DNA from: Chara braunii
Lineage: Eukaryota; Streptophyta; Charophyceae; Charales; Characeae
Direction of reading: 5' to 3'
DNA: 27,313 nucleotides
NCBI GenBank assembly: GCA_003427395.1
Contig: BFEA01000835.1
Coordinates: 350,868-378,180, forward strand
Positions 1-9,873 of this stretch are shown piece by piece. Each line of letters starts with the position of its first letter. The first letter of the stretch is position 1. Position numbers and translations under genes: made by a program. A model generated the notes under the pieces. It did not search any database. It was not told the origin of the DNA and saw only the letters and a program-made list of their open reading frames with translations.

Positions 1-304
1 TCTTCGCTAGCTCATTTTCAACCGAGCATCCCAACCTTCCCGCCTTTTGTTTTTCGCTTTCGCTCGCTTGAAAAGAGTGGGAAAGTCAAAACCCGATAAC
101 TACTGATTGCCAATCAACCGGCGAAACCTCCCACGTGCAACGGGAAAACATAACCCGCATGAATCAATCAAGAAAGGGTCCAAAACAGTAAACTGATCAG
201 CGAGCGAACGAATCCCGTCCCGTCCTTGTCTCTACTACCAGGTAGCGCCCTCGCAAATCTACAAAAACAACGAAGCAACCATGGACCGTTGAAATACAGA
301 CGCC
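1..304. other. Unassigned non-coding stretch
   Basis: I see no convincing reading frame, repeat or RNA structure here. Composition is mixed and not strongly biased. It may be host intergenic DNA or the edge of another element that starts outside the window. Confidence 0.5.
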
Positions 305-390
305 CGTCAGCCTCTTCAGACTCGTCCCGTTCTATGTCATGTTCACCACCACCACCTCCGCCTCCTCCTCCTCCCCCTCCTCCTCCTGCC

Positions 391-532
391 CCTGTAATTT
401 GACCACTTCGTCAGTTTTCCCGATCCTTCAACCTAGGAGGTTTACCTCTCTCTCTCTCTCTCTCTCTCTCCCTCCCCCCTGTAATTTGACCACTTCGTCA
501 GTTTTCCCGATCCTTCGACCTTGTAGGCGGTT

Positions 533-582
<50 letters not shown>
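391..582. repeat. Duplicated unit with CT microsatellites
   Basis: A unit beginning CCTGTAATTTGACCAC occurs at 391 and again at 478 (period 87). Each copy ends in a (CT)n tract, about 443-470 and 535-582. Apparent proteins across this stretch on either strand (Ser-Leu or Arg-Glu runs) are microsatellite translations and not genes. Confidence 0.85.
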
Positions 583-584
<2 letters not shown>

Positions 585-594
585 CACACACAAA

Positions 595-715
595 TCCGGT
601 ATCTTGTCCCGATATCGAGACCGATCCGCCTTGGGTAAAGTTTTGCAGATGATAACTCAGTGACAGTTCCACAACTCCGGTATCTTGTCCTGATGTCGAC
701 CCCGACCGCGCCTTT
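595..715. repeat. Imperfect 40-bp direct duplication
   Basis: A segment starting TCCGGTATCTTGTCC at about 595 recurs at about 676 with a few substitutions (offset about 81 bp). It follows the CT tract and appears to be another local duplication of non-coding DNA. Confidence 0.65.
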
Positions 716-854
716 TTCTCGTTGTCCTTCTCTCCCCGTTTCCGCTCCTTCAATACTTCGATGGGAGCTTCTGTGTGGAACTACCCGGCGCGACGGAGGG
801 ATAGAGGGAGAAGACGACAAACGAACGAGGGGCTGTGACAGGCCTTATATATAT

Positions 855-855
<1 letters not shown>

Positions 856-886
<31 letters not shown>
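856..886. repeat. (CA)n microsatellite
   Basis: A run of about 15 CA dinucleotides follows a short TA-rich stretch and directly precedes the left arm of the hammerhead-bearing inverted repeat. Confidence 0.9.
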
Positions 887-890
<4 letters not shown>

Positions 891-961
891 ATATCGTCAA
901 ACAGAGCTGCCCGGTAAAGCGTAGGCAGAGAGGGAGAACAGGACAGCAAACGAGGGGCTGT

Positions 962-999
962 GACAAACTGTTTCGTCGGAGTTTTCACCGACTCATCAG
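962..999 (-). ncRNA. Hammerhead ribozyme-like motif, complete core
   Basis: Read on the minus strand, CUGAUGA (999-993) is followed by stem II, where GUCGG (992-988) pairs perfectly with CCGAC (979-975). Then come GAAA (974-971) and a minimal stem III of two pairs (A971-U963, C970-G964) closing a five-base loop, ending in the GUC cleavage triplet (964-962). These are the invariant parts of a type I hammerhead with a very short helix III, the form described for Penelope-like elements. Stem I is the weak point: flanking bases pair poorly next to the core, so cleavage activity in isolation is uncertain and might need a dimer. Confidence 0.65.
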
Positions 1000-1047
1000 T
1001 TGGCTGAACCGTTATATATATATATACATATGTCTATATAATATCTG

Positions 1048-1084
1048 TACATGAGTCGGTGAAACTCCGACGAAACAGTTTGTC
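1048..1084 (+). ncRNA. Degenerate hammerhead ribozyme-like motif
   Basis: This is the plus-strand partner arm of the inverted repeat. Stem II (GUCGG 1055-1059 with CCGAC 1067-1071), GAAA (1072-1075) and the GUC triplet (1082-1084) are kept. The first three bases of the CUGAUGA box are changed (1048-1054 read UACAUGA), so this copy should be inactive. Confidence 0.55.
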
Positions 1085-1197
1085 ACAGCCCCTCGTTTGT
1101 TGCCCTCTTCTCCCTCCCTCTCTGCCTACGGTTTACCGGGCAGCTCTGTTTGACGATATATATATATAGGGCAAAGAAAAGAAGAAGAGAACAGCCA

Positions 1198-2102
1198 AAT
1201 AAAACAGAAATCCAGCGGCCTAGCGCGGTTGGTAAGGCACGCGAGTGGCATTCAGGAGGTCTTGGGTTCAATCTCCATAGGCCTCATGTTCCTTCCTGGG
1301 CAAGCTTGGCACCCGCCACCTGGAGATATGTCGTTGGTCCCCCTGAGTGGCATTGAGCAGAGACTGCTGATGTTCATAGGAGGAGGGGACCGGAGGGGAG
1401 GCACAGGGCCTCGCCACACTACTCTCGAATCTCGAAAATTCGTGAGTTGGGCACCGCCACACAGCATCGCTCGAAAAAAAAACTTGAAACCGTTCGAGAG
1501 CTGTCAGAAAGGCGTTTTCGAGTGCCCTCTCGAAACGATGTTTTCGCCCAGCCTTCAGCGTTGGAGTTTTCGTGATACCGCCCCTCCGCGCTCGAGTTCG
1601 ACGTCCATTTTGAGAGTTGTCAGGCCGTTTTTCGTGATGCCGCCCCTCCGCGCTCGAGTTCGTCCATTTCGAGAGGCCGGTCTAGTGTGCTATGTGGCGA
1701 AGGGCCGGTTTTCGGCCGTTTTCTCTCGAAAACCGGCCTCTCGAAAAATCCTGACAGCTCTCGAACATTTTCGAGATTCGAGAGTGGTGTGGCGAGGCCC
1801 ACAGTGACTGGCCCATCGAAGAAGCTCGGTCCTGATGCTACCGACTGACCCCTGGCCGGTATCGCCCACCTGCTGTAGCAGGTATTGCACCTGTTGGTGG
1901 GTGCAGCTCCCTCATGTTCCCTCGTTGGAGGCTTGAGCACGGATGTGGCTGCTACGGGGTTCCCCGTAATACTATAATAACAATAAGAAAAAGGCCTGAA
2001 AGGCCATCCTGTCCAGATTTGACAGGTAATTGAATTGGTTGGGCTTAAAGAATTAGCCTTATAAAAAATAACAACAATAATAATAATAATAATAAAACAG
2101 AA
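1198..2102 (+). mobile_element. tRNA-derived SINE with exact 12-bp target-site duplication
   Basis: The SINE body is about 1210-2090. Its head resembles a tRNA: a box A-like TAGCGCGGTTGG at 1221-1232, a box B-like GGTTCAATCTCC at 1265-1276, and GGCCTA/TAGGCC able to pair across it (1217-1222 with 1278-1283). The tail is an (AAT)n-type simple repeat (about 2065-2098). AATAAAACAGAA occurs at 1198-1209 and again at 2091-2102, an exact 12-bp target duplication that fixes both ends. Without the nested MITE and its 3-bp duplication the SINE is about 483 bp. It lies inside R1 sequence, which resumes after 2102. No functional tRNA is implied because the cloverleaf is incomplete. Confidence 0.8.
1406..1800. 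mobile_element. 395-bp MITE with ~35-bp terminal inverted repeats
   Basis: Both ends read inward as GGGCCTCGCCACAC followed by an A/T-variable base pair region and CTCTCGAATCTCGAAAAT, with one mismatch over about 34 bases. ACA flanks both sides (1403-1405 and 1801-1803), a 3-bp target duplication. Inside are a direct repeat of about 35 bp (near 1566 and 1629, containing CCGCCCCTCCGCGCTCGAG) and a GGCCGGTTTTC/GAAAACCGGCC hairpin (about 1703-1739). A 3-bp duplication and GGG-starting ends would suit PIF/Harbinger, but the usual TWA target is not seen. It has no coding capacity and interrupts the SINE. Confidence 0.85.
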
Positions 2103-2419
2103 CAAGAGGCAACAAAACAGATCCCAGATGACAAGTTCCACATGCAAGCACCGCCCCAACACACACAGGCCGAACGACGGGACAAGACCAACCAGGATGT
2201 CAAAACATTCTTGTCTGCAAAGAAATAAAAAAAAATCCCAGATACATATCTATATACAGCAAATGGCCTTGTTCGACATTCCTATTCGGCGTCATCGTAA
2301 GCAATTCGTACCGGGACATCATAAAAAACAATCCTAGATGATGATTCCCACATAAAAGCACCACCCCAATTGATAGGCCGAACAACAGGAAGCAACCAAC
2401 TAGGATACCAAAAAGAACC
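2103..2419 (+). repeat. R1 family units flanking the LINE (left side)
   Basis: Two related units, about 2110-2215 and 2330-2419, share a GATTCCCACATAAAAGCAC-like block, then AGGCCGAAC(A/G)AC(A/G)GGA and ACCAACYAGGAT. The same blocks occur at 10330-10415 (same orientation) and about 10460-10600 (inverted). A short poly(A)-like run and an ACATATCT..AAATGGCC block sit between the units. Confidence 0.7.
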
Positions 2420-2780
2420 GGTCTTCTGATCAAACTGGATTCGGTCTAAGGGAGCGCTGGACGGAACGTCGCGGCTGGCGCAGAGAGCTCTGCCCTCGTG
2501 TTACCGGGTCAGTTCGACCATACGATCGCCCGAGGCGCTACCAACACGATAGCCCTCGGTAACTCCGATACTTTCCCCTGCTCGCAGGGAAAAACAGCTA
2601 TGGTGAAGATTGCTTCCCACACCTGAATTTGGAAGATCGCCGCCCAGCGCACAGTAGAGGTAGTCGAGTGAATATCGAGTAAGGAGACAAACAGCAGAGC
2701 GTTCATAGACGCAGCCAAACGTGGACTGACGTCGCAACTTAGAGGAGAAGCTTCACTTAGGAGTAATACAAGGGAAGGCA

Positions 2781-4190
2781 ATGGAGGAGGTAGATGCTGA
2801 TGGAAGGGCCAGGATGGAGGCTCGTTCTCTGCCACCTGGTCCTTCAGAGCAAATAAACTACTGGGAAGAAAAAGATCGCATAAGAGGACTGCTAACTCCG
2901 TGCTTCGACGACGGGGTTTACCAAACGAACTTGGATCCAGGAAAAATGTTAGTACAAGGAAGGGAAGTCAAATTCACGCTCAACATTTCATTGGACGAAA
3001 TCAAGATCAAGTGGCTGAAGGAAAGGGCAGTGTTGGTCATCTTCAAGGACAACGCAAGGTTCATGCCCAAGAAAGTGAAAGACGACATCATAAGAGCCTT
3101 CGAGGACAGTTGGATCATCGGGAGTGAATGCTTCCCACTCGGAGCCAGAAGAGGCAGAGTCAAAATTGAGGGGCCAAATACCCTGTTCTACGTCGCAAAA
3201 TCAAGAGAAGTCGCTGAATTCATGATAAGTGAGGGAGGAGTTTATATTCTTATCAGAAACGTGAACTGCAAGATTTTGTTCAAACCGTGGTTGACAAAAG
3301 CGGAATTCAAAGAGCTAAGAAGGCAGAAGCACGAGCGTACCTTTTGGGTGATGGCCATCCAAATTCCATTGGATGACATGTCGTTCATCTACTCACAAAT
3401 TGAAAGAGTCATTGGCAAGATAGTGCTAGCACATCCGCCAGACACGGACGCGACCAGACCGGCGCTGGTGAACGCAAAATTTGATATCGTTCCAGAAGCG
3501 CGAAGCAATATGAAGGACAAGTTGTGGGTGATAACCTCGAAGGGAGATGAGCTGGAGGTGAAACTCGCGTGCTCCTCAACGCCGAAATGTTGGATTTGCA
3601 AGCAGTTCTTTCATACAAAGTCGGAGTGCCGCAAAAATGAAAGACCTCAAAACAGGGAAGGCGGTGACAACAATAACGCCTCATACCAGCAGGCGACTCC
3701 AACACACTGCGAGTCAGGGACTGGCAGAAGAGGAGAAAGAAGACAGGTATATCATGACCCCTTGGGCCTCCAACCAGCTCAAGAGGCTCCAGTAACGGGC
3801 AATGCCTCAACAAGCTTCCCCTATGCGGCCCCAAATCCGATTTTCTCGCCAGGAGGAATTCTTCAACCTAACCCATCGATGGCGAACCTGCTCCACATGA
3901 TGGCTGCATTGCAAGGCCCTAGTCTACAGGGAGGCATCCCTAGTTTCAATGGGAATTGGCCAAATTACAGCCAACCACCCAACGTCTTTGGAGGAAGAGG
4001 CGTTCCACAAACGTCACACGGCTCAGGACAACAAAGTTATGGTCAGAGCAGCCAAGGACAACGGGCTCCATTCATGCAAGGACCTTTTACCTTCCAAGAG
4101 TATCGGCCAGGAGCTTGTGAGGGAGACCCAAGACCCCCATTCAATGGGATGAACCCAAGTGGCACATCGGCTATAGAGAAAACACAATAG
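2781..4190 (+). CDS. LINE ORF1 protein (nucleic-acid-binding, gag-like)
   Basis: This open frame of 469 codons starts at an ATG shortly after the LINE leader and resembles the RNA-binding ORF1 proteins of plant LINEs. Residues about 50-260 form a mixed alpha/beta region rich in Phe, Trp and Lys, consistent with a DUF4283-type domain (an assignment from general resemblance). A CCHC zinc knuckle, CWICKQFFHTKSEC (C-X2-C-X4-H-X4-C), lies at about residues 271-284. The remainder is low-complexity Gly/Gln/Pro/Asn sequence. The TAG at 4188-4190 may be a mutation: the same frame continues beyond the nested MITE with similar composition, so the original protein was probably longer. Its expected role is to coat element RNA and assist target-primed reverse transcription. 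Confidence 0.85.
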   Translation: MEEVDADGRARMEARSLPPGPSEQINYWEEKDRIRGLLTPCFDDGVYQTNLDPGKMLVQGREVKFTLNISLDEIKIKWLKERAVLVIFKDNARFMPKKVKDDIIRAFEDSWIIGSECFPLGARRGRVKIEGPNTLFYVAKSREVAEFMISEGGVYILIRNVNCKILFKPWLTKAEFKELRRQKHERTFWVMAIQIPLDDMSFIYSQIERVIGKIVLAHPPDTDATRPALVNAKFDIVPEARSNMKDKLWVITSKGDELEVKLACSSTPKCWICKQFFHTKSECRKNERPQNREGGDNNNASYQQATPTHCESGTGRRGERRQVYHDPLGLQPAQEAPVTGNASTSFPYAAPNPIFSPGGILQPNPSMANLLHMMAALQGPSLQGGIPSFNGNWPNYSQPPNVFGGRGVPQTSHGSGQQSYGQSSQGQRAPFMQGPFTFQEYRPGACEGDPRPPFNGMNPSGTSAIEKTQ

Positions 4191-4196
4191 CCTGAG

Positions 4197-4736
4197 CAAC
4201 AGAAAAATTCCCACAAGAAATGCAAGTTCAAAAAAACATTTCATTAAAAAAATATATTTTATTTAAAAAAAATCCTTCACATTTAAAAATTATCATTCCA
4301 ATGTCTGTCAAATTCTAAAATGTCCAGTTTATTTGATAAGTTCCCGTCTAAAAATGAGTTTTCCTTTCCAACTATATCTATTTGTTGGAAATGGAATGGA
4401 AGTCTAGACGAGTTTATGAAATGTCTTAATTAAATTTTCATTCTACTACAACAAATACCTTATAGTTTAAATTGGATTATCATATTTATGATTGAAAATC
4501 CTTATATAGAATGGCAGTCTAACTAAAATATTTCATGAACTCATCCAGACTTTCATTCCATCTCTGGCATGCAGTTCAAATAAGAAGGGATACCCCATTC
4601 TTGGAAGGAAAATTTTCAAGTAAGACTGTAAATTTTAAAAGTGGAATGACATTTTTTAAGATGGAATAAAAATTTGAAATTTAAAATGTAAATTTACGAT
4701 AGAATGATTATTTAATCCTATGAATTTTTTCTGTTG
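4197..4736. mobile_element. 540-bp AT-rich MITE in LINE ORF1 tail
   Basis: Both ends read inward CAACAGAAAAA(A)TTC. TGAG occurs immediately outside each end (4193-4196 and 4737-4740), suggesting a 4-bp target duplication. An internal inverted repeat of about 34 bp (around 4389-4422 and 4532-4565, sharing ATGGAAT and AGTCT blocks) makes the element partly palindromic. Composition is far richer in A+T than the surrounding LINE. Removing the element with one TGAG leaves the ORF1 reading frame continuous across the junction. The superfamily is not clear from the ends. Confidence 0.8.
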
Positions 4737-4740
4737 TGAG

Positions 4741-5028
4741 GGTGAAGAGAGAAAACTTCATACGTCTAGTCAATCACCATGACTAGGAGACGACTTTGCA
4801 GCTCATCAGGGTGCTGACAGCCAGGGAGGAGACCAAGGAGAAAATTTTGCCACCCCTTATTCACAAGCAGCACCAGCCAACCAGTCTAACCCAAGACACA
4901 CAGGAAAGCAACGAAGACTCAGTGTGTCCTCGGTGAAGGAGTTGAGGACAGAAGCTTCCGGAGAATCTTCAGCTCACTCGCTTGATCAAGGAGCCTCAAC
5001 AGCGACTACAGGCAGGACAACTACTTGA
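4741..5028 (+). pseudogene. C-terminal remnant of LINE ORF1
   Basis: Read in the frame that joins ORF1 after removal of the MITE, this stretch encodes a Gln/Ser/Gly-rich tail like the end of the intact ORF1 part. It carries one TGA near 4786 and ends at TGA 5026-5028. A basic segment (GKQRRLSVSSVKEL) lies in the middle. The upstream TAG (4188) and the TGA could be CAG-to-TAG and CGA-to-TGA changes, which is an inference. Confidence 0.55.
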
Positions 5029-5179
5029 GACAGAAGACTCACTTCAGTGGCAAAAGGCCAAACCACAAGCATGGAGCAGATCTTAATTCCGTTGGTCACC
5101 ACGACAAGCAGGAACGACCTCTGGATCATAACCTGACACACAACGACGAGTCCTCTCACACTGCTCTCTCAGAAAGTCC

Positions 5180-5443
5180 TTGATGCGCCTGGAGTCATTT
5201 TTCCTTAAATACTTTGTTGCACGTTTGATTCCAAACTGTCCAATGGTTAGAATCATCATGAAAGTTAACAAGCAAAATGTCAAACTGTTTGTACCTCTGA
5301 TTGATGCGAGATTTACAACGGATGACTTGAACCATTTGGAAAGGCTAGGTCTAAGACTGGTCCCGTTAGCTTGGTTTGCTGAGGGAAGAAAACAGGAGTT
5401 GTGCAAAATTACAATTGCCCCACGGCTGTCAGCAGAGTGTTAA
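5180..5443 (+). pseudogene. Unassigned coding-like segment between LINE ORF1 and ORF2
   Basis: This open stretch has protein-like composition, with hydrophobic and charged residues alternating (for example KLFVPLIDARFTTDDL and LRLVPLAWFAEGRKQELC), ending at a TAA. It lies in a different frame from the ORF1 tail and about 165 bp before ORF2. It may be the true C-terminal domain of ORF1, reached after a frameshift, or part of the element's inter-ORF region. I do not recognise a family. Confidence 0.4.
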
Positions 5444-5608
5444 GTCGAACTGATGATCAGACTGCACAAAGATAAGCGTTTGGATACGCCCTTTGTGAAG
5501 GGAGTCTGACACAACCGTGACCGATAGACACACTTAGTCTAACGAGGACGGGCAATCAGTCCAGGTCAGGTGCTTCCCACATCAAATCGGCAGGAGGAGT
5601 TAGAATTA

Positions 5609-8600
5609 ATGGGCAAACTAACAATAGCCACGTGGGACGTCTGCGGGCTAGGAGACACGGCACGCAGGAGGAAAAAGCAGAGGCTGAAGAAGTGGATTCA
5701 TGATAATCGTGTTTATGTTATGTGCATTCAGGAAACAAAACTTAATGAAGAAAAGGTGCGGAACCTGGGTAATTGGTGGGACGGACCGCAGATCTGGTCC
5801 CTAGTCCAAGGTTCCAGTGGCGGTGCCGCTCTTTTGATACATAGAGACCTGAACCCTCAGATAATTGACTACTACGTAGACTTATGGGGGAGATGGGCTT
5901 GACTGAAGTTGGAAGTAGGCACAAAAGAATGGGCAATCGCAACGATATACGCACCAGTTAACAGAAATGAGCGAGAGAGTTTCCTGAAGGATCTCCCTTA
6001 TTGCCTGCCAGATGTAGATAAATTAATTATCTTCGGTGATTGGAATCAGTCCCTAGATGACAACAAAAGGATAGGTGCGAGAGATAATGCGAAGGTCATC
6101 ATGCCACTCGCTAATTTTATGACCGATCACTGTCTGCATGACCCGTACTACAGACTGACACACCCACTCGACCCAGGATTCACGTGGTTCTCCCATCAAG
6201 GTCGAGGGAGACACCTGAATTTTATTCTGACCTATGAATCTGGATTGGAAGCTCTGATCTGAATAGACAATGTTAATCATCCCCTCGCGGACCACAGTCC
6301 TGTAGTGGCAGACTTTCGGATAGGGGAGGAACCGGATAAGGGGAGTGGCTGTTTTCGGTTAAACACCGAGAATCTGGTTGACCCAAACATCAGACAGTGG
6401 ATCATAGAATTTTGAGAGAGATGGACAGCTCGCAAGGAACAGTTCAAGACCTTAGCTGATTGGTGGGAAATTGGTTCGAAGATTATCTCGAACATGCTCA
6501 ACGCCTTCTGAAGACTCCTTGCGTTGTAACGCAACAAAGAAGAACGGTTGTGCAAGAAGAAGGTGGAATACGCAGAGAAAAGTATGCTCGCTCACCCGAT
6601 ATCAGAGGTAGTATGGGGGAAGGAAAGGGCAATGAAAATGGATGAGTGGGACATGATTCAACAGAAGAAAGAGGAGGTTTGGGCAGAGAGGTTGAAGGTC
6701 AAGGGTCTGACAGTTTACGACCGGATGTCCAAGGAATCGTTTCAGTACCTGTTACGAAGGAGATTTGCGCAGCCAATGAAGGAGTTGACACACCCGTTCT
6801 GCAACTCGGAATCTGTGGCCACCAAATCATTGAACTTGTGCAAGTATGCAATATACTACTACCAAGACATCCTCACTTCGAGAAGACCAAAGGAAGGAGC
6901 ATATACAAACCTGGCGACCAATAACCCCCACTGGCAGAACTTGAAGGCAAGACTGCCTCAGCATGGTCGGCTAGACCTGGACAGACCTATCACACAAAAT
7001 AAAGCGAGAACTATGCTCAACACCATGGCTAAAGGGAAGGTTCCGGGTGACGATGGCCTGCCAGTGGAATTCTACTCCGTCTTTTGGCAGTCAATAGGGA
7101 AGGACTTGGTGGAAATATACAACGAAGTCCTTATTGGAGGGAAACTCCCCAAAAACGCCTGCAATGGTATCATCTCAGTACTCTTCAAGAAGGGAGACAA
7201 GAGTGAAATTCGGAACTGGCGTCCAATCTCACTCTTGAATGTGGCCTACGAGATTCTTGCCAAAATCTTGGCGCGCAGAGTGGCTCAGTATCTGTCGGAC
7301 CTGATCTTGGACGACCAGGCAGTATTTGTCAAGGGTCGTTCGATCTTCGTCAACATTATCATTGCAATTGAGGCAATGGAGACGGTACAAGAGGACAATC
7401 TAGACTATGTCATCCTGCTGCTAGACATGGAGAAGGCATATGACCGGGTGAACTGGTCATATGCCCTTACCTCCCTCAGATGGCTAGGTTTCGGAGAGAA
7501 CTTCTGCAAATAGGTTATAGTCATGTATTCACACTCCACAGCCTCAATGATGGTTAACGGCCACTTCTCCAAAAGCTTCAACCTCTCAAGATCACTTCGA
7601 CAGGGCTGTCCCCTGGCCTCGCCGTTGTTCGTAGTCCAGTTGGAAACGGTCCTCAACAACATCCGTGCGCTTTAGGAGATCTTTGGCCTACAGATAGGAG
7701 ATAGAGACTGCAGAGTTAAAGCTCTAGCAGACGACCTCTTTGCTGTCGTAGCCAACACAGACACTTCGCTTACTGCATTGAGAGTCTGCTTGCGAGAATA
7801 CGAGGAGCTTTCATAAGTTACAATCAACTGGTCTAAATCTGTGTACCTGCTCCCTGCCTTATACTCATTACAGGTGCAGTGGGGAATGAGAAGAGTTGAA
7901 GTAGATCAATCGGAACGTTTTCTTGGGGTACAGGTGGCTCTGCTCTCCTGTGCGGCTGACCAAGATGAACTGCTCCAACAAAAGACAATGCATCGACTCT
8001 CGACTTGGGGTAAAGCCCCCCACCTCTCCCTTTTGGGCAAAGCACTGGTGGTAAACACTGCACCGTCGGCCCTATTATGGTACGTGGGTAAGATCAGACC
8101 ATTGGGAAGCAAGACGAAAGCGGTGGTGAAGAGAAGATTGTCGAGATTTATCTGGAAACCTTTTGGAGCAGAGTCAGAGGGCCACCTGGTTAAAGTAGCG
8201 TGGAACACCATCTGTCATAGTCGACAAGAAGGTGGGTTGGGGTTGAAGGACCCAAGCAAACAGAACACGACAATGTTGGCCTCCTGGGTGATGAAGGCTC
8301 TGTCGTCGACCTCAAACGAACATTGGCTGCAGCTGGCAGAACGGACCCCGATGAAAAGCTGGCACCTTAGCAGGCTCAAAGATGTCTGGACCTGTGTCTG
8401 GATTGACTCCTTCTTGCGCAGGCCAGTTTCTTCAAAACTCTGGACCGGCTTTTTGAAAGCATGGCAGAAGGTCAAACCGGATTGCAGGCGAAAACCGGTA
8501 ACGAAGCAATAAGTTTTATCCCAGATCTTTTTCGAGAACCCAAGAATAAGAAAAGAAGACAACAACTGGTTTGCAGCAGACAGGGCAGCGGGTAGCTTCG

Positions 8601-9844
8601 GAAGAGCGTGGGTCGAAAAAGGGATCTCCCATATCAAGAATATCTGGGACGAGTTCAGGGGAGACTGGATTCTGGATTCGGACCTGAGGACCAAGATAGG
8701 AAACTTGAGACAGGTGGAGGAAAAGAGGAGGGCTTTAACAGAAGCGATACCTGTCGGCTGGGCAGAAATCCTAAGTCCAGAGGGCGTAGACCCCCCGGGA
8801 GCCTGGTACACGGACAAACACGAAGCAGATCCAACAAAGTTCTGAAAGTTAACTCAAATCAACTCGGACGGGACGCACTCCTTCGAATGCTGGCAGCGCC
8901 AGAGCACACTCAAGTCTTCAACTAAGGGACGAATCAGAGGGGAGAATCCGCCCACCAGCAGTCCTGACACAAGTCAGAGTTCAGGAATCCTATGATGACA
9001 TTGCAGGGTGGTCAGATGCATTAGTAAGTAATGGTATACCCATTGCCTCGCTAAAAACAGACCCCCTTCAATGGTCTTGGAGAGGGAGAGGTAAGAAGGG
9101 CACAGACCTCCCGTTAATTGAGTATACTGCAGATCTGGGTTACAGTATACAAGATACAGACTCTTCCCCGCAGACATTGGGAGTGGGAAGATGACTCAAA
9201 GTTTTGCAGACAGACCCAGAACTCATTATTCGGTCTCTGCTTCGCGGTTGGAAGCAACTTGTCTTATTACCAAACCAGAGGTTAGCAGTTACCCTTTGGC
9301 TTCTGTCCTTGCTGGCCACGCCATCCGCTGTTTGGCTCACCTCCAGAGGCATGGAAGTTAACACAGTGTGCGGAAGATGCCAATGGGCGTATGAATCCAC
9401 CATACATATCGGGTGGGACTGCCCAATCTCAACCCGGGTATTGAAGTGGTGGTCATAACGATGGTAGAGAATATCAAACAAGGCCCTAGTCTGGGACAAG
9501 TTCTGGGTCTTATTGGGTGGGGTCCCCAAAAGTCTCAGACTAGAGGAGGGTTGGGGCTACATAGCTTAGGTGTTCAGAGCGATAGGTTTTTCTGCAATCT
9601 GGCAAGGGCGGAATAAGCAACTCTTTAACAAAGAGGACATGACGGATAAGGAGCTGATCAATTGGTTTAAATACCAAACCAGACTCGCCATTGCAGCAGA
9701 CTGGAGGAGGAAATGCCAAAGGGGAACAGATACGAACTCAGGAAGGAGATGGTTTTGAAAGACTTGGGCAAATGGGGATAAGTTGGTCAAAAGTACTGAG
9801 GGAGGAAAGCTACAGTTCTCTGATTGGATACTTAGATAAGACAA
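5609..9844 (+). pseudogene. LINE ORF2: endonuclease, reverse transcriptase, zf-RVT-like (inactivated)
   Basis: From the ATG at 5609 one frame runs to about 8845. The apurinic-like endonuclease comes first: IATWDVCGLG (the usual Asn appears as Asp), IQETKL with the catalytic Glu, IIFGDWNQ, and LADHSPV. The reverse transcriptase follows: FKKGDKSEIRNWRPISLL, LLLDMEKAYDRVNW, LRQGCPLASPLF and LADDLFAVV (the catalytic ADD, with Leu in place of the usual aromatic). After about 8900 the frame shifts, and a Cys/His segment (CGRCQWAYESTIHIGWDC) resembles the zf-RVT domain of plant LINEs, with IWQGRNKQLF near the end. Ten in-frame stops interrupt the first 3.2 kb (5900, 6260, 6413, 6509, 6527, 7511, 7673, 7814, 8510, 8843), so no full protein can be made. 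Its ancestral role was target nicking and reverse transcription. Confidence 0.88.
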
Positions 9845-9873
9845 TAGGTTTCAACCAGGGCACTCGGTTGTGA

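Larger units (their letters stand above)
891..1160. repeat. R1 family inverted repeat (hairpin, ~107-bp arms)
   Basis: The left arm (891-997) and right arm (1050-1160) are imperfect reverse complements around a TA-rich spacer of about 50 bp. Shared blocks run from CGTCAAACAGAGCTGCCCGG at one end to the ACTCATCAG/ATGAGTCGG blocks at the other. The pairing could form a long hairpin. The TTTGACGATAT/TTTACCGGGC end recurs near 10630-10660, linking this element to the second hairpin at 10329-10555, so both are treated as one repeat family (R1). A Penelope-like or retrozyme-like origin is possible because of the hammerhead core, but no coding part of such an element is visible. Confidence 0.8.

Noticed and set aside
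428-820. Minus-strand Arg/Glu-rich open frame
   Set aside because: The Arg-Glu run is a GA microsatellite translation; the rest has no conserved features.
1217-1285. Functional tRNA gene
   Set aside because: Box A and box B-like sequences are present but the cloverleaf is incomplete and the segment heads a SINE with a target duplication.
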